A stretch of 64,000 bases of DNA from Paenibacillus solanacearum (GTDB lineage Bacteria > Bacillota > Bacilli > Paenibacillales > NBRC-103111). The stretch is taken from assembly GCF_910593845.1 (NCBI RefSeq), contig NZ_CAJVAS010000014.1, positions 62,001-126,000 of the forward strand, written 5' to 3'. Of the stretch, positions 26,606 through 35,963 are shown one piece after another. Made by a program: the position numbers and the translations under genes. Below the pieces are notes generated by a model. That model saw nothing but the letters and a program-made list of their open reading frames with translations, searched no databases and was not told the origin of the DNA. Each line of letters opens with the position of its first letter. Positions within the stretch are counted from its first letter, which is position 1.

Positions 26606-28105
26606 TTACGCAAGCACGTAAATAGGGGATATCCAGGCGCACTGCCCGTTCGCCTGCTTGATTTCCGCATGGTATACGTCGCATTCCGATTCGGCCAGCG
26701 TATCCGTCCACGCTTCACTGACTGTATAAGCCTGCTGCGGAATGGCGCGATGCACCACAAGCGCTTCGGAGTTGTAAGGATGCAAATGCACGGTGCGGTT
26801 GCCGCCGAGCAGCTCGCCCACGGTCGTCCTGATCTCCGCGCCGTTCGCCTTGACATGCAGCTCGGTGCTCGCGTCGCCCTCTACCTCAAGAATGACCGCC
26901 GCCGTATGCGGGTGCAGCGTCGTCGGATTTTTGAACGAGGTGCACGCCCATTCGACCGCCGAGTCCGATTGGCCGACGATCCGGTTGCCGAGCGCGTTCA
27001 TCGTAGGATCGTCGCGCAGCTCCGGCGTCGGGGCAAGAATGCTTCGGCCGCGGAAGCATGTTTCCACCGAGGCCAGCTTCCCGCCGCGCACTTCGGCGGC
27101 TGCGTTCCACTCGAAGCCGTCCTTGTTGTTCCCCCAGCCCAGCTCCACCTTCACCTTGTACTTGCCTGCGTTCCGGGAAGCGCCTTCGCCCGCAAGCCAT
27201 TCGCCGTTTACGACCTTCCACGGGCGCAAGTTTTTGTACACGACGATTTTGTCGATCTGGTCGCAGGCAGTCACGTTCAGCTCGAACCGGCGCTGGGAGG
27301 CGGCCGTTTCGCTGCCCATCGGCAGGCCGTTCATCGTGAACGAGCATGCGATCTTGTCGCCGGTCACCGCATACGTGCGGCGGGCGAGGATCGCTTCCCA
27401 TATCGATTCGCGCGTCTTGGCGTCGGCCAGCACGGCCAGACGTCCGTCCCCGTATGAGCCCGGATAGCCTGCGTGATGATCGGTGGAGCCGACGAAGCCG
27501 AAGCGGTGCTTCCGCGCAAGCGCGCCGTATATGCTGCTGCGGGAATCTCTCGGCCCCATGTCGTGGTAATACGGGAACGGGCTCTGATCCGACATGCCGC
27601 TGCCGTGCTTCGAATACACTTCGACGATCGGGCTGATGGCGCTGCTAAAGCTGTCCCAGTTGCCGCCGCGGTAGCCCGGCGTATAGCCGACGTGATGCGG
27701 CACAGCGATGACCCGGCGAGGCGCCAGCTTCTCGACGATGGCCGCAGGCGACTCCCCTTCGACCAGCGGAAGATCGTCATCCGGCGACAAAAAGTGATGA
27801 TCGCCGTACTTGCTCGAATGCGCCTCGTACCCTTGGAACGTGACGAATTCGCCGGGCACGTTGAAGCTCTTCACTGTATCAAGCACGTAGTCCCAATGGC
27901 CGCGCAGCTTGGCGAAGCCTTCCTTGTGGAAATCGACCAAATATTCGAGCCCTTCCGTACGGGCCGGGATATCGTACCAGGACGCGTGACCGATGATCGC
28001 GCAAAAGTCGAGCTGGCCTTTGGCCGCCTGCAGCGCGTTCTCAAGTCCTCCGAATCCGTAGCTGATGCCGCAATGATTATGCAAATCTCCCCAATATAAT
28101 GGCAT
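26606..28105 (-). CDS. PHP-fold metal-dependent hydrolase, DUF3604-like
   Basis: A 499-aa protein. Residues 1-240 form a PHP phosphoesterase-like metal centre: WGDLHNHCG (Asp7, His9, His11), IIGHASWYD (His40), FQGYEAHS, AVPHHVGYTPG and GSTDHHAG. Residues about 250-499 are beta-rich with no motif I recognise. No signal peptide. AGGAGAGG precedes the ATG. DUF3604-type proteins occur beside sulfatases and glycan lyases in several bacterial groups but lack a defined reaction. Lying between a sulfatase and a heparinase II/III gene, it probably acts on a sulfated or phosphorylated sugar intermediate (inference). Confidence 0.85.
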   Translation of the reverse strand: MPLYWGDLHNHCGISYGFGGLENALQAAKGQLDFCAIIGHASWYDIPARTEGLEYLVDFHKEGFAKLRGHWDYVLDTVKSFNVPGEFVTFQGYEAHSSKYGDHHFLSPDDDLPLVEGESPAAIVEKLAPRRVIAVPHHVGYTPGYRGGNWDSFSSAISPIVEVYSKHGSGMSDQSPFPYYHDMGPRDSRSSIYGALARKHRFGFVGSTDHHAGYPGSYGDGRLAVLADAKTRESIWEAILARRTYAVTGDKIACSFTMNGLPMGSETAASQRRFELNVTACDQIDKIVVYKNLRPWKVVNGEWLAGEGASRNAGKYKVKVELGWGNNKDGFEWNAAAEVRGGKLASVETCFRGRSILAPTPELRDDPTMNALGNRIVGQSDSAVEWACTSFKNPTTLHPHTAAVILEVEGDASTELHVKANGAEIRTTVGELLGGNRTVHLHPYNSEALVVHRAIPQQAYTVSEAWTDTLAESECDVYHAEIKQANGQCAWISPIYVLA

Positions 28106-28192
28106 GTTGATCCTCTCCTATTCGTATGGTCGATGGCTGCTTTGCTTTTTATAAAATGATCCTTGAAGCTAAATTAAAAACTAAATTTGAAG

Positions 28193-30100
28193 CTAAATTT
28201 GGCGGAAGCGAATCGTATGCCCGCCCTCCGGCCGCAGCGATGCAGGCTCCAGCACGATCCGGTACAGGCAGTCGCCCCAAGCGTTGCGGAGCTTCTTGTC
28301 CTCCAGCGGGATCGTCTCGACCGCGGGCGACAATGCCGCCGCATCGTATTCCATTGCGAGCGCTGTGCTTTCGCTGCACCGCAGCACGATCCGGCCACCG
28401 CCGCTATCGACCTGCGGCTGGCAGCAGGTCATGAAGTTCAGCGCGAACGGCCCGCCGGCTCCGTCCGCGAACGCATACCGCTCTTCGAGCTCGACGACCG
28501 CTTGCGGCGAGCGGATCAGGCGGCAGGTGCGGGTCCACGAAGCGATTCCCGCTTCCGGCGGGTACGCTCCGGCGATGTCGAGCGTAAGCTCCGTGCGGTC
28601 CGGTTCCGATGCATACTGCGCATCCGTCGCACGAAACGCGATGCCGTCCTGCTGCATGCGGCCGCCTATCGCCGGGAGGCTGTGATAGCCGGACTGCATC
28701 GTCCAGATCTCATAGCGCTGCGCGCTGAACGTCTTCGCGCTGTATTCCTCTACCCCAACGTCGATCAGCACCGGCAAGCCGTCCGCATACACGACGAAAT
28801 GGCCGACATCGTTGTGATTATGGCTCTCCTGGTTATGGCCGCCCTTCATGGCGGCATACAGCCCGCGATCCGACGCCTCGGTCTCGCGCGCCGCCATGAC
28901 CTGGATGCCGTCCATGTACATCTCGCGCCGGAACGTCAGCGGCTTCGCATCTTCTTCGATGCGGCGGTAATCGAACAGCGCGGGCAGAACGCGCAGGAAG
29001 GACAGGAACTTCATGTTCTTCCAGCCTTCGCTGCCGAGCATGCGGTGCACGGATGTCCCGAGCGCCATCATATTGTCGTCGCCGATCCGCTCGCCGTAGC
29101 GGTATACAATATTGCCCTCGACCGTAATCCGGTGCGGCCCGTCGGCAAAGTTGAGAAAATACCGCTCATGAATATGTACCTTATAAATATAGCGCCCGAT
29201 ATTTTGAATGAGCGGCTCTGCGTATACATCGAACTTCCCGCCGGTAGCCGCGTGCAGCAGCTCCAAGCAGTCGAACAGCGAGCCGCCCGCTTTATTCCAA
29301 TAGCCCGGTCCTTCGTCGCAGCCGCCGTCGGCCGGATGCATCGACAGAAACCGGTCGAGGCTGTGCAGCGCCTTCATCACGGCCTGCCTTCTGCGCTCGT
29401 CATCCGCCTCGGCGAGCAGAAATGCGCTCAAGCAGTTGGAGGTACACCAGGGCGTCCAGTTGTTCAGCCGCTGGTCCCGCTCCCGGAAGCCCATCCACCA
29501 GCAATCGTCCCGCTGCAAATACGGGTCCAGAATGCGGCGGCGCAGCTCGCTGCGAATGCGTTCGCAGACAAGCGGGTTCACCCGGTCCAGCACCGGCTGC
29601 AGCAAATATGCAAGCCATGCGAACAGGTTGCCGGTCTCGGCGGCAAACAAGTCGATTCCGGGCTGGGAGAGAACGTCCGGCAGTCCGGGATGCCGTTCCT
29701 GGAACATCCGGTTATGCGCGGAGATGACCCAGCTCGACTCCTCGCTGATCAGCCAAATTCCGTTAATCAGATCTTTCACGAAACGTCCCTTGTTCTCCAC
29801 GCACTCGGCCAGGGCCAGAGAGGTGACGGCCCGTCTGCGCAAATGGTACACGCCGTCGTACCGGGTCCGGTTGCCGTTATGCAGAAACTCCATATACATC
29901 GATGCGGTGAGCACCGGCCAGTTGTAATCGAGGTATTTCTCCCCTTCCGCCACGACCGACTGCCGCAGCTCCGCAGGCAGCGCTTCCCACTCGCTTCGCC
30001 GTTCGGCGTCCGGGTAAGGGCGGTATGCAGCCCGCGGCAGTACCTGATCCGCCAGCCGCTGCCCGGCAAACCATTCGCTCAAATGTCTCATCGTTGTCAT
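28193..30100 (-). CDS. Heparinase II/III-family lyase, cytoplasmic type
   Basis: A 635-aa protein with an N-terminal (alpha/alpha) toroid and a C-terminal beta-sandwich. The conserved block GGHNQESHNHNDVGHFVVYADGLPVLIDVG carries the zinc/catalytic histidines, and SGYHSLPAIGG follows. NNWTPWCTSN and DGGCDEGPGYWNKAGGS line the usual active-site cleft. No signal peptide, so it degrades imported fragments. Its ATG overlaps the stop of the preceding lyase gene (ATGA, 30097-30100), indicating translational coupling; an ATG three codons in is better spaced from GAGGGG. It is a paralogue of 42813-44693, with about half the residues shared by eye. The exact PL family was not settled. Confidence 0.9.
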   Translation of the reverse strand: MTTMRHLSEWFAGQRLADQVLPRAAYRPYPDAERRSEWEALPAELRQSVVAEGEKYLDYNWPVLTASMYMEFLHNGNRTRYDGVYHLRRRAVTSLALAECVENKGRFVKDLINGIWLISEESSWVISAHNRMFQERHPGLPDVLSQPGIDLFAAETGNLFAWLAYLLQPVLDRVNPLVCERIRSELRRRILDPYLQRDDCWWMGFRERDQRLNNWTPWCTSNCLSAFLLAEADDERRRQAVMKALHSLDRFLSMHPADGGCDEGPGYWNKAGGSLFDCLELLHAATGGKFDVYAEPLIQNIGRYIYKVHIHERYFLNFADGPHRITVEGNIVYRYGERIGDDNMMALGTSVHRMLGSEGWKNMKFLSFLRVLPALFDYRRIEEDAKPLTFRREMYMDGIQVMAARETEASDRGLYAAMKGGHNQESHNHNDVGHFVVYADGLPVLIDVGVEEYSAKTFSAQRYEIWTMQSGYHSLPAIGGRMQQDGIAFRATDAQYASEPDRTELTLDIAGAYPPEAGIASWTRTCRLIRSPQAVVELEERYAFADGAGGPFALNFMTCCQPQVDSGGGRIVLRCSESTALAMEYDAAALSPAVETIPLEDKKLRNAWGDCLYRIVLEPASLRPEGGHTIRFRQI

Positions 30101-32352
30101 TTCCCCTCTTCACTCACTTCGGCCTGCAATGTCAGCCGCACGTCTGCGGTCACGCCGGTCAAATGAAGCACCCCGGCCGCTTCGGTCACGTCGCGCGTTT
30201 CGCGCCGGCCCTCCGTCTCCACGCTCCACCGCCCGGCGGCAAGATCGGCGATGACGCATTGGAACGAACCGGCCCCTTGGCTGCCCCCGGCCAAGCCGGA
30301 GACGGACACCGTCAACGGACCGCGCAGCCGCTCGCCGCTCTTGCCGAACAGCACGATCCAATCATTGATTCTGGCGCCGACCAAGTCGCCGGTGTCGATC
30401 CGCTCCGTAGGGAGCGCCGGCGGGCCGCCGATCTCTTTCACCTGCATCACGTTCAAAAAATAATTTTGCTCAGCCGGCTCGCGCGGGCTTACTTCGATGC
30501 GCCAGGCGCCCTGTTCTTTCGTGCTTGGAAAATCGTTGACGAAGTTGGTGCCGAACACCCAATACTCTTGGCCGGGACCGCCAACTGCCACGATGTCCCG
30601 ATTGCCCCCTTCCGGCAGCAGCGTGTCATTGATCAGTTGACCGCTATAGCCGTCCTCGCTGCGCGAAATAACCGTCCGGCCCGCTTCCTCCGCAATCTGC
30701 GGCTCCTCTACGCTGTGCAGCAGCCAATATTTGCGGAAATCGGCTCGGGCGGATACGACGCGGTCGAATACGATCAGCGCCGCCGGATGCGTGTCGTCCT
30801 TGAAGTTCAAGAACAGGAACGAGCGCTGGAACTGCTTCATTTTGTCCGAATACGCGGCCGTAATGTCACCTTTCAAGTATGAATAATCCGGTTGAACGGG
30901 GTCCGGTCCGAACCCGTGCGCCAGCACCTCGCCCCGCTTGAAGTCTTTGCCGAGCAGCTCCTCAAGGCTGAGCGGAGGCCGTCCCTCGTTCGGCCAGCGC
31001 TGACCGCCGTCGTTCACGTTCGGCCAAGTAAGTCCGCCGTCCTTGACATACGGGTAATGTTTTAATTCCTCCGGATCGTACACCAGTACCGTATTGTACG
31101 CGATCGACCGCTTGAAGTAATACTTGTTGTGCGGTGAATGGTATTTACCGGAAGAGCCTTTGTAAATGCCGGAATCGATTGCCAAGTAGCCTTTGTAATA
31201 CAGCTGGAACGCACCGGCGTCCAAATGCTGGTGATTGTTGTACTGGTATTCGCCAATGCGCATCTCGGCGACCACCGTTCCCGAGCTGCGGTCCATCCCC
31301 GTATCCCAGCCTGTTCTGGCGATCATGATCCCCATCGGCGAGCCGAAATACCGCGTTTGCGGAAGCTCCTGCACCGGTCTCGGCGCAACGTCGGCGTTGT
31401 AGAACAAAAAGGCGTGAAACACATACATGTCCGGAATGGACTGAAATTCGCGAAACTGCTGATCGAGAAAATACGGATTGCCGTAATAGCTCCCCGCCAT
31501 CAAATAGACGAGCGGGAACAGCCTGATATATTCATGCTCGGCATAGAGCGGATTGTCGCTGTCCCCGTCGCGGAGCAGCTTGCCGTCCGGCCTGCGGGTA
31601 TAAATCCATTGATAGCCCACCCGCTCCTGCGAGGCGTCGAACGGATTGCCCGCGCCCATCCGGTCCATGATCCATGTGGCGTACAGCTCGGCCTGATACC
31701 GGTACGAGCCGTAATTATCCCCCTGGTGATGCCACCCCGAAGGATAGAAGAAGTTGCGCGGAGGCACCATCTCCGCATACAGCCGCCCGGCGGCAAGGTT
31801 GTACATCTCCGGGTCTTCGTCATAAATCGCAATGCCGGTGCCGAGCAGATCGCGCATCAGCATCCATTCGCTCGTATGGCCGACGATCGAGCCTTCTTTG
31901 TTCGGCGGATAGCCGCATTCCAGCAGCAGCGCCAGCCGTTTGAAATGGCCGATCATGAAGCGGCGCTCCTCGTCGCTGATCAGCTCGCGGCACCAATCGT
32001 AGACGACGGCGCCCGCCAGCATCAATCGTCCGATGGACCGGGAAATGTCCTGATAACTCGCATTGAACGATTTCGTAAGGCTGTGCAGCGCCAGCTGCTT
32101 CGCACGCTGCCCGGCTTCTTCGTCGCCGTCCAGCACGTACATGAGCGCGCTTGCTTCGATGAGATAGACGTCGCCCGGACTTTCGCTGGAATAGGCGTCG
32201 TTGATGTCGATCCGGCTGAATTCGGTCAGCCGCTCCCATACTTGCTTCATTTCCGGCTTCGTTCTTTTTTCCCTTAACGCGGGAATGTCTTGACTTCGGA
32301 TCAGCAGGCGCGGATGCTCCTGCGGGGGAATATGCGGCGGCTGCGGATACAT
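30097..32352 (-). CDS. PL21 heparinase II-like lyase with altered zinc site
   Basis: A 751-aa protein close in plan to Pedobacter heparinase II (772 aa): EHPRLLIRS start, SGWHHQGDNYG (catalytic His), QWIYTRRPDGKLLRDGD (catalytic Tyr), and YNNHQHLDAGAFQLYYKGYLAIDSG. In the last block the spacing from the second His to Asp is 17 residues, as in the His408/Asp425 zinc ligands of heparinase II. The third zinc ligand, His in the paralogue at 38588-40981 (IAHNSMLV), is Tyr here (IAYNTVLV, codon TAC). It has no signal peptide. It is coupled to the downstream lyase by a 4-base overlap. It may have altered or reduced activity. Confidence 0.92.
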   Translation of the reverse strand: MYPQPPHIPPQEHPRLLIRSQDIPALREKRTKPEMKQVWERLTEFSRIDINDAYSSESPGDVYLIEASALMYVLDGDEEAGQRAKQLALHSLTKSFNASYQDISRSIGRLMLAGAVVYDWCRELISDEERRFMIGHFKRLALLLECGYPPNKEGSIVGHTSEWMLMRDLLGTGIAIYDEDPEMYNLAAGRLYAEMVPPRNFFYPSGWHHQGDNYGSYRYQAELYATWIMDRMGAGNPFDASQERVGYQWIYTRRPDGKLLRDGDSDNPLYAEHEYIRLFPLVYLMAGSYYGNPYFLDQQFREFQSIPDMYVFHAFLFYNADVAPRPVQELPQTRYFGSPMGIMIARTGWDTGMDRSSGTVVAEMRIGEYQYNNHQHLDAGAFQLYYKGYLAIDSGIYKGSSGKYHSPHNKYYFKRSIAYNTVLVYDPEELKHYPYVKDGGLTWPNVNDGGQRWPNEGRPPLSLEELLGKDFKRGEVLAHGFGPDPVQPDYSYLKGDITAAYSDKMKQFQRSFLFLNFKDDTHPAALIVFDRVVSARADFRKYWLLHSVEEPQIAEEAGRTVISRSEDGYSGQLINDTLLPEGGNRDIVAVGGPGQEYWVFGTNFVNDFPSTKEQGAWRIEVSPREPAEQNYFLNVMQVKEIGGPPALPTERIDTGDLVGARINDWIVLFGKSGERLRGPLTVSVSGLAGGSQGAGSFQCVIADLAAGRWSVETEGRRETRDVTEAAGVLHLTGVTADVRLTLQAEVSEEGK

Positions 32353-32460
32353 GGCGCCAGTCCTCCTTTTTTCGGGTAGGTCGATGAGCTTGGAATCGGG
32401 TTGGAACGGACAGCCTGACGATCGTTTGGGATCCGCGATGCATTCGGCGCCCTGCTCGGG

Positions 32461-33780
32461 CTACTTCGACTTCTTCACTTCAAGCATCGCTTTCTCCGCT
32501 TTATCCTGCACTTCGCGAAGCACGGTATTGACATCCTTGTTGTTCTGCGCCATATCCTTCGCACCTTCGCGAATCAACTGCTTGAACGGCAGGTCGTAAT
32601 CGGTCGGCTTCACGATCGGCGCGGGCTTCGTCTTGAACACGGCCTGCACGTTTTTGCCCTGGAAGCTCTTCAGCTCGGACGCGTACGTTTTCTTGACGCT
32701 GTCGTTGTTCAAGGAAGTCATGCGGCCCGTCTTATTCATCGCGATCTGCGCTTCGTCGGATACGAGCGCCTCGATTACCCGAAACGCTTCTTCCGGATGC
32801 TTGCTCTTCGGCGACAGCATCATCAGATGCAGATCCACCGGCTTGCCGACGCCGGGGCGGTCCTCGAAGGCCGGATACGTCACCATATCCCAGTTGACCG
32901 GGTTGCCTTGATTCGCCGTGTCCTCGAACGTGCCGACGACGCCGTCGCCCCATACCGGGTACATCGCGAGAATGCGGTCTTTGAAAAAGCCGTTCGTCGT
33001 ATACATGAACTTGTTCTTCTCCCCGATAAATCCGGGAATGTCATAGATCGCTTTCAGCTTGGAAAAGGCCGTCTTGTAGCCCTGCGTATTCATAAGCGGC
33101 TTTTCCTCCTTCTCGTCTACATACGGAAGCGAATATTGCCTCGTCACATTTTCCGGGTAATCCGGGTCGACGCCGATGTATTGCACGCCGTCTTCTTTGC
33201 GCGTCAGCTTCTTCGCCAGCTCGATCGTCTGATCCCAGGTCATCCCGTCGGTCGGAAACGGAACGCCGAATTTGTTGAAAATGTCTTTGTTGTACACCAT
33301 CATGCCGTAGTTCATCGAGAAAGGAACCGCGTACACTTCGCCTTTGTCCCCGAATTGCTTGATCGCCGCCATACCGGCGGGATCGAACTTGTCGAAGCTG
33401 AGGTTATGCTTCTTCGCCAGCGCGCTGAGATCCATGCCGAGGCCAAGGTTGTTGAACATGCCGATGTACACGTTGCTCGTCAAGATAAGATCGGGCAGCT
33501 CTCCGGAGGCGATCACCTGCTCCGGCGTATTCTTATCGCCGTTGCGCGATACGAGCTGCATCGAGATGTTCGGATATTTCTTCTGAATCGGTTCGACAAA
33601 AAACTTCTGGAATTCGGAATCCTGAATGCCGGAGCTGTAGCTGTACACGATCAGCTTCACCGGCTCGCTGCCCGCAGCCGGCCCGGTTTCTTCGCTCTTG
33701 CCGCCCTTCGAGCAGCCGGCCAAAGCAACCGCCAGACAGAGCAAGCACGTTCGCGCTGCGCTTGATTTCCACATCGTCAT
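32461..33780 (-). CDS. Family-1 extracellular solute-binding lipoprotein
   Basis: A 439-aa lipoprotein: lipobox ALAGC (Cys23), VKLIVYSYSSGIQDSEF, then PTDGMTWDQTIELAKKLT as in its paralogues. The frame is open to 33906, where an ATG overlaps the preceding stop, but that start would bury the signal sequence behind 42 charged residues. ATG 33780 (or 33774), with GGGAGAGG upstream, is therefore preferred. It lies between the lipoprotein lyase and the PL21 gene. No permease genes are adjacent. Confidence 0.9.
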   Translation of the reverse strand: MTMWKSSAARTCLLCLAVALAGCSKGGKSEETGPAAGSEPVKLIVYSYSSGIQDSEFQKFFVEPIQKKYPNISMQLVSRNGDKNTPEQVIASGELPDLILTSNVYIGMFNNLGLGMDLSALAKKHNLSFDKFDPAGMAAIKQFGDKGEVYAVPFSMNYGMMVYNKDIFNKFGVPFPTDGMTWDQTIELAKKLTRKEDGVQYIGVDPDYPENVTRQYSLPYVDEKEEKPLMNTQGYKTAFSKLKAIYDIPGFIGEKNKFMYTTNGFFKDRILAMYPVWGDGVVGTFEDTANQGNPVNWDMVTYPAFEDRPGVGKPVDLHLMMLSPKSKHPEEAFRVIEALVSDEAQIAMNKTGRMTSLNNDSVKKTYASELKSFQGKNVQAVFKTKPAPIVKPTDYDLPFKQLIREGAKDMAQNNKDVNTVLREVQDKAEKAMLEVKKSK

Positions 33781-33902
33781 CCCTCTCCCTTCCGCCCCGC
33801 GGGACGGCGGCAGACGCCTGCTTCGGCGTCCGCGCAGCCCGCGGGGCCCTGCCCTTCCCGTCCTATCCTTCCCGTCCCTATCCTTCACAACCGGCTCGCA
33901 TG

Positions 33903-35936
33903 TCACTTCCAGTCAGACAGCGGCACGTAACCTTGCCCTGCGGCAGGTACTGCTTCGCCGCCCGCCAGCGGCACGAGCTCGACGGCCATGCGCACGTCCG
34001 TTACGCCTTCCAGCTTGACAGCCAGCTTGCGGATGCCGTTATTGGCCGTCTGCCCCGCCGGATTCGGCGACTCCGGCAGCGGTCTCGCCTCCATTACCTG
34101 GAAGGAAGGCTTGAGCGGAGAATCGCTCGGCAGCGTCAGCGTCACCCACAGCCGCTTGCCGTTTTGCGTGAGCAGCGCCGACCTGCCGTCCTCCGCCACC
34201 TGCACGGCCGCTTTCGTGTGCATGAACCACCAGACCGTCGAGGGCTGCTTCGCCTTCAGCTCATCCTGGACAATCAACCGCTTGCGGTCTGCAAGCAGAA
34301 TGCCTCGTTTCGCCGTTTCCGCGTTCCGGGCATAGGCGGGCTTCATATCGGCAATCGCAAATGCCTTCTGCGGCGTCGAAACGTAGTTCACGATTTTGCT
34401 CATGGATGCCTGATCCTGCTGAAATTGCGCGTCAGGGTTGATCACAAGCGTGTTATGCCCTTCCGGCTTCAGCCGGTAGTACGTGTAACGCTCCTTATCG
34501 TAGTTGGAGTAGCCCTTCAGATTGTAATCGTCCTTGCCGACGTCGATCGCCCATTGCTCGCCGCCCGCGTGGAATACGAAGGAGCCGATGTCCGAATGCG
34601 AATGGCTCGCGACGGCGGTCCCCGCCTTGAAGCCGGCGAATACACCGGTCGGGTCGTACCACTTGCTGCGCATCATCACAAGCTCCGCATCGCGATAGTA
34701 CACGTCCGTCGGCAGCGACGTGTCCGATTGGCGGAACTTCGGATCGTACCAGAGCAGGTCGTAGACGCCGCCCGCCTGCTTCGCGTCATCCATCATCGCC
34801 AGCCGATGACCGGCCAGCTTCGGATCGTTAATCGCCTTGGCGAGCCAGAACAGCTCGGGCATCTTCATCTTGCCGCTGTCGTTGTCGGCAAAGTTGTACG
34901 TCCCTTGCGGTCCGGTCACATATACCGGGAAGTAAGCCGTCTTCGCCAGCGTCGGCGTCTGGGCGTGGCCGTACGTCGTGCCTACCGCCGTCTGCAGCGC
35001 CGCCATGTAGCTGACGGTGTATTCCATCATGTAGCGCCAGTAGCCCGGCCCTTCGCTCCAGCCGCCATCCGGCCCCCAATGGCTCAGAATGATGGTCTGC
35101 ACGGATTTCATCGAGCGGATGATGATGTCGCCCGCAAGCGCCCGCACTTCATCCTCGTCCCCGATCGCCAGCGCGCCGACGATAATACCGCCGTTGCAGA
35201 CGGCGCTCCAGTTGTTGACCGGATCGGTGCGGACGCTCCACCATACTTTGTTGTTGTGGGCATCGACCGCCTTCTGCAGCCCCTTCTCCACCATCGCCTT
35301 GCGCACCGCAGCTTTTTGCTCCGGCGTCAGCACGTCGTACAGCCAGTCGTAGCCGATGCCCATACCCGCGGTAATTTCCGCGGTATTGAGAAATTCCTTC
35401 TTGTCATTCCAGTCGGGGAACGACGCCATCGCGAGCATTTCCTGAACCGCCCGCTTCGCATACTTCTCCTCCCCGCTCAGCCGGTACATCATCGCGTTCT
35501 GCTCGATGATCGGCCGGGCGTCTCTGGCGGACAGCATGCGCCGGCCGTCAGGCGTCTCGTAAGCGCCGACCGGCTTCGTCAGCGTCTTGTCCGCCGTCTT
35601 GCGCAGATCGGCGTACCATTTCCGCAGCAGCGGGTCGCTCTTGACGTCTTCCTTCAGCTTCGCGAACGTATCCGCCGTAGCGAACAGCCGCGGATGCTGC
35701 CGGTTCGGGTTGTTCTTCTGGAGATCGGCGATGATGCTATCCGCCGTAGGAGCCGGCCCGTTGTACGGCGCGAACGCCGGCGGCGGCAGCGGCGTCTGAA
35801 CCGCCGTCTGCTGGCCCTCCGTCCCCGGCTGCGTCCGGGCAGCGGGTTCGCCGCTGCCGGTGCACGCCGGCAGCACGGCGATGCAGAGCAGCAGCAGCCA
35901 GACCAACACCGAATTTGCTTGCTTATGTAACCGCAT
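33903..35936 (-). CDS. Surface lipoprotein of the heparinase II/III superfamily
   Basis: A 677-aa protein with lipobox VLPAC (Cys25) and a Pro/Gln/Thr-rich spacer to about residue 60, so it sits on the outer face of the membrane. The toroid domain has DPVNNWSAVCNGG and DGGWSEGPGYWRYMMEY; the C-terminal domain has ASHSHSDIGSFVFHAGGEQWAIDVG and EGHNTLVI, keeping the His, Asp and His metal-site pattern. It is the only exported lyase of the 23.6-41 kb run and probably makes the first cuts or trims oligosaccharides before uptake. The exact lyase family is uncertain. Confidence 0.9.
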   Translation of the reverse strand: MRLHKQANSVLVWLLLLCIAVLPACTGSGEPAARTQPGTEGQQTAVQTPLPPPAFAPYNGPAPTADSIIADLQKNNPNRQHPRLFATADTFAKLKEDVKSDPLLRKWYADLRKTADKTLTKPVGAYETPDGRRMLSARDARPIIEQNAMMYRLSGEEKYAKRAVQEMLAMASFPDWNDKKEFLNTAEITAGMGIGYDWLYDVLTPEQKAAVRKAMVEKGLQKAVDAHNNKVWWSVRTDPVNNWSAVCNGGIIVGALAIGDEDEVRALAGDIIIRSMKSVQTIILSHWGPDGGWSEGPGYWRYMMEYTVSYMAALQTAVGTTYGHAQTPTLAKTAYFPVYVTGPQGTYNFADNDSGKMKMPELFWLAKAINDPKLAGHRLAMMDDAKQAGGVYDLLWYDPKFRQSDTSLPTDVYYRDAELVMMRSKWYDPTGVFAGFKAGTAVASHSHSDIGSFVFHAGGEQWAIDVGKDDYNLKGYSNYDKERYTYYRLKPEGHNTLVINPDAQFQQDQASMSKIVNYVSTPQKAFAIADMKPAYARNAETAKRGILLADRKRLIVQDELKAKQPSTVWWFMHTKAAVQVAEDGRSALLTQNGKRLWVTLTLPSDSPLKPSFQVMEARPLPESPNPAGQTANNGIRKLAVKLEGVTDVRMAVELVPLAGGEAVPAAGQGYVPLSDWK

Positions 35937-35963
35937 AGGTTCTCCCCCTGTGAACGGTGCGTT

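Noticed and set aside
32461..33906. Longer start of the solute-binding protein at 33906 coupled by ATGA to the upstream stop
   Set aside because: It would add 42 charged residues in front of the signal peptide and lipobox; the internal ATG with GGGAGAGG fits a secreted lipoprotein.
33762..35930. A 722-codon open frame on the plus strand
   Set aside because: It is antisense to the well-supported lipoprotein lyase gene, has Arg/His-rich shadow composition, no ribosome site and no motifs. The same applies to 28187-30166, 39734-41038 and other long antisense frames.
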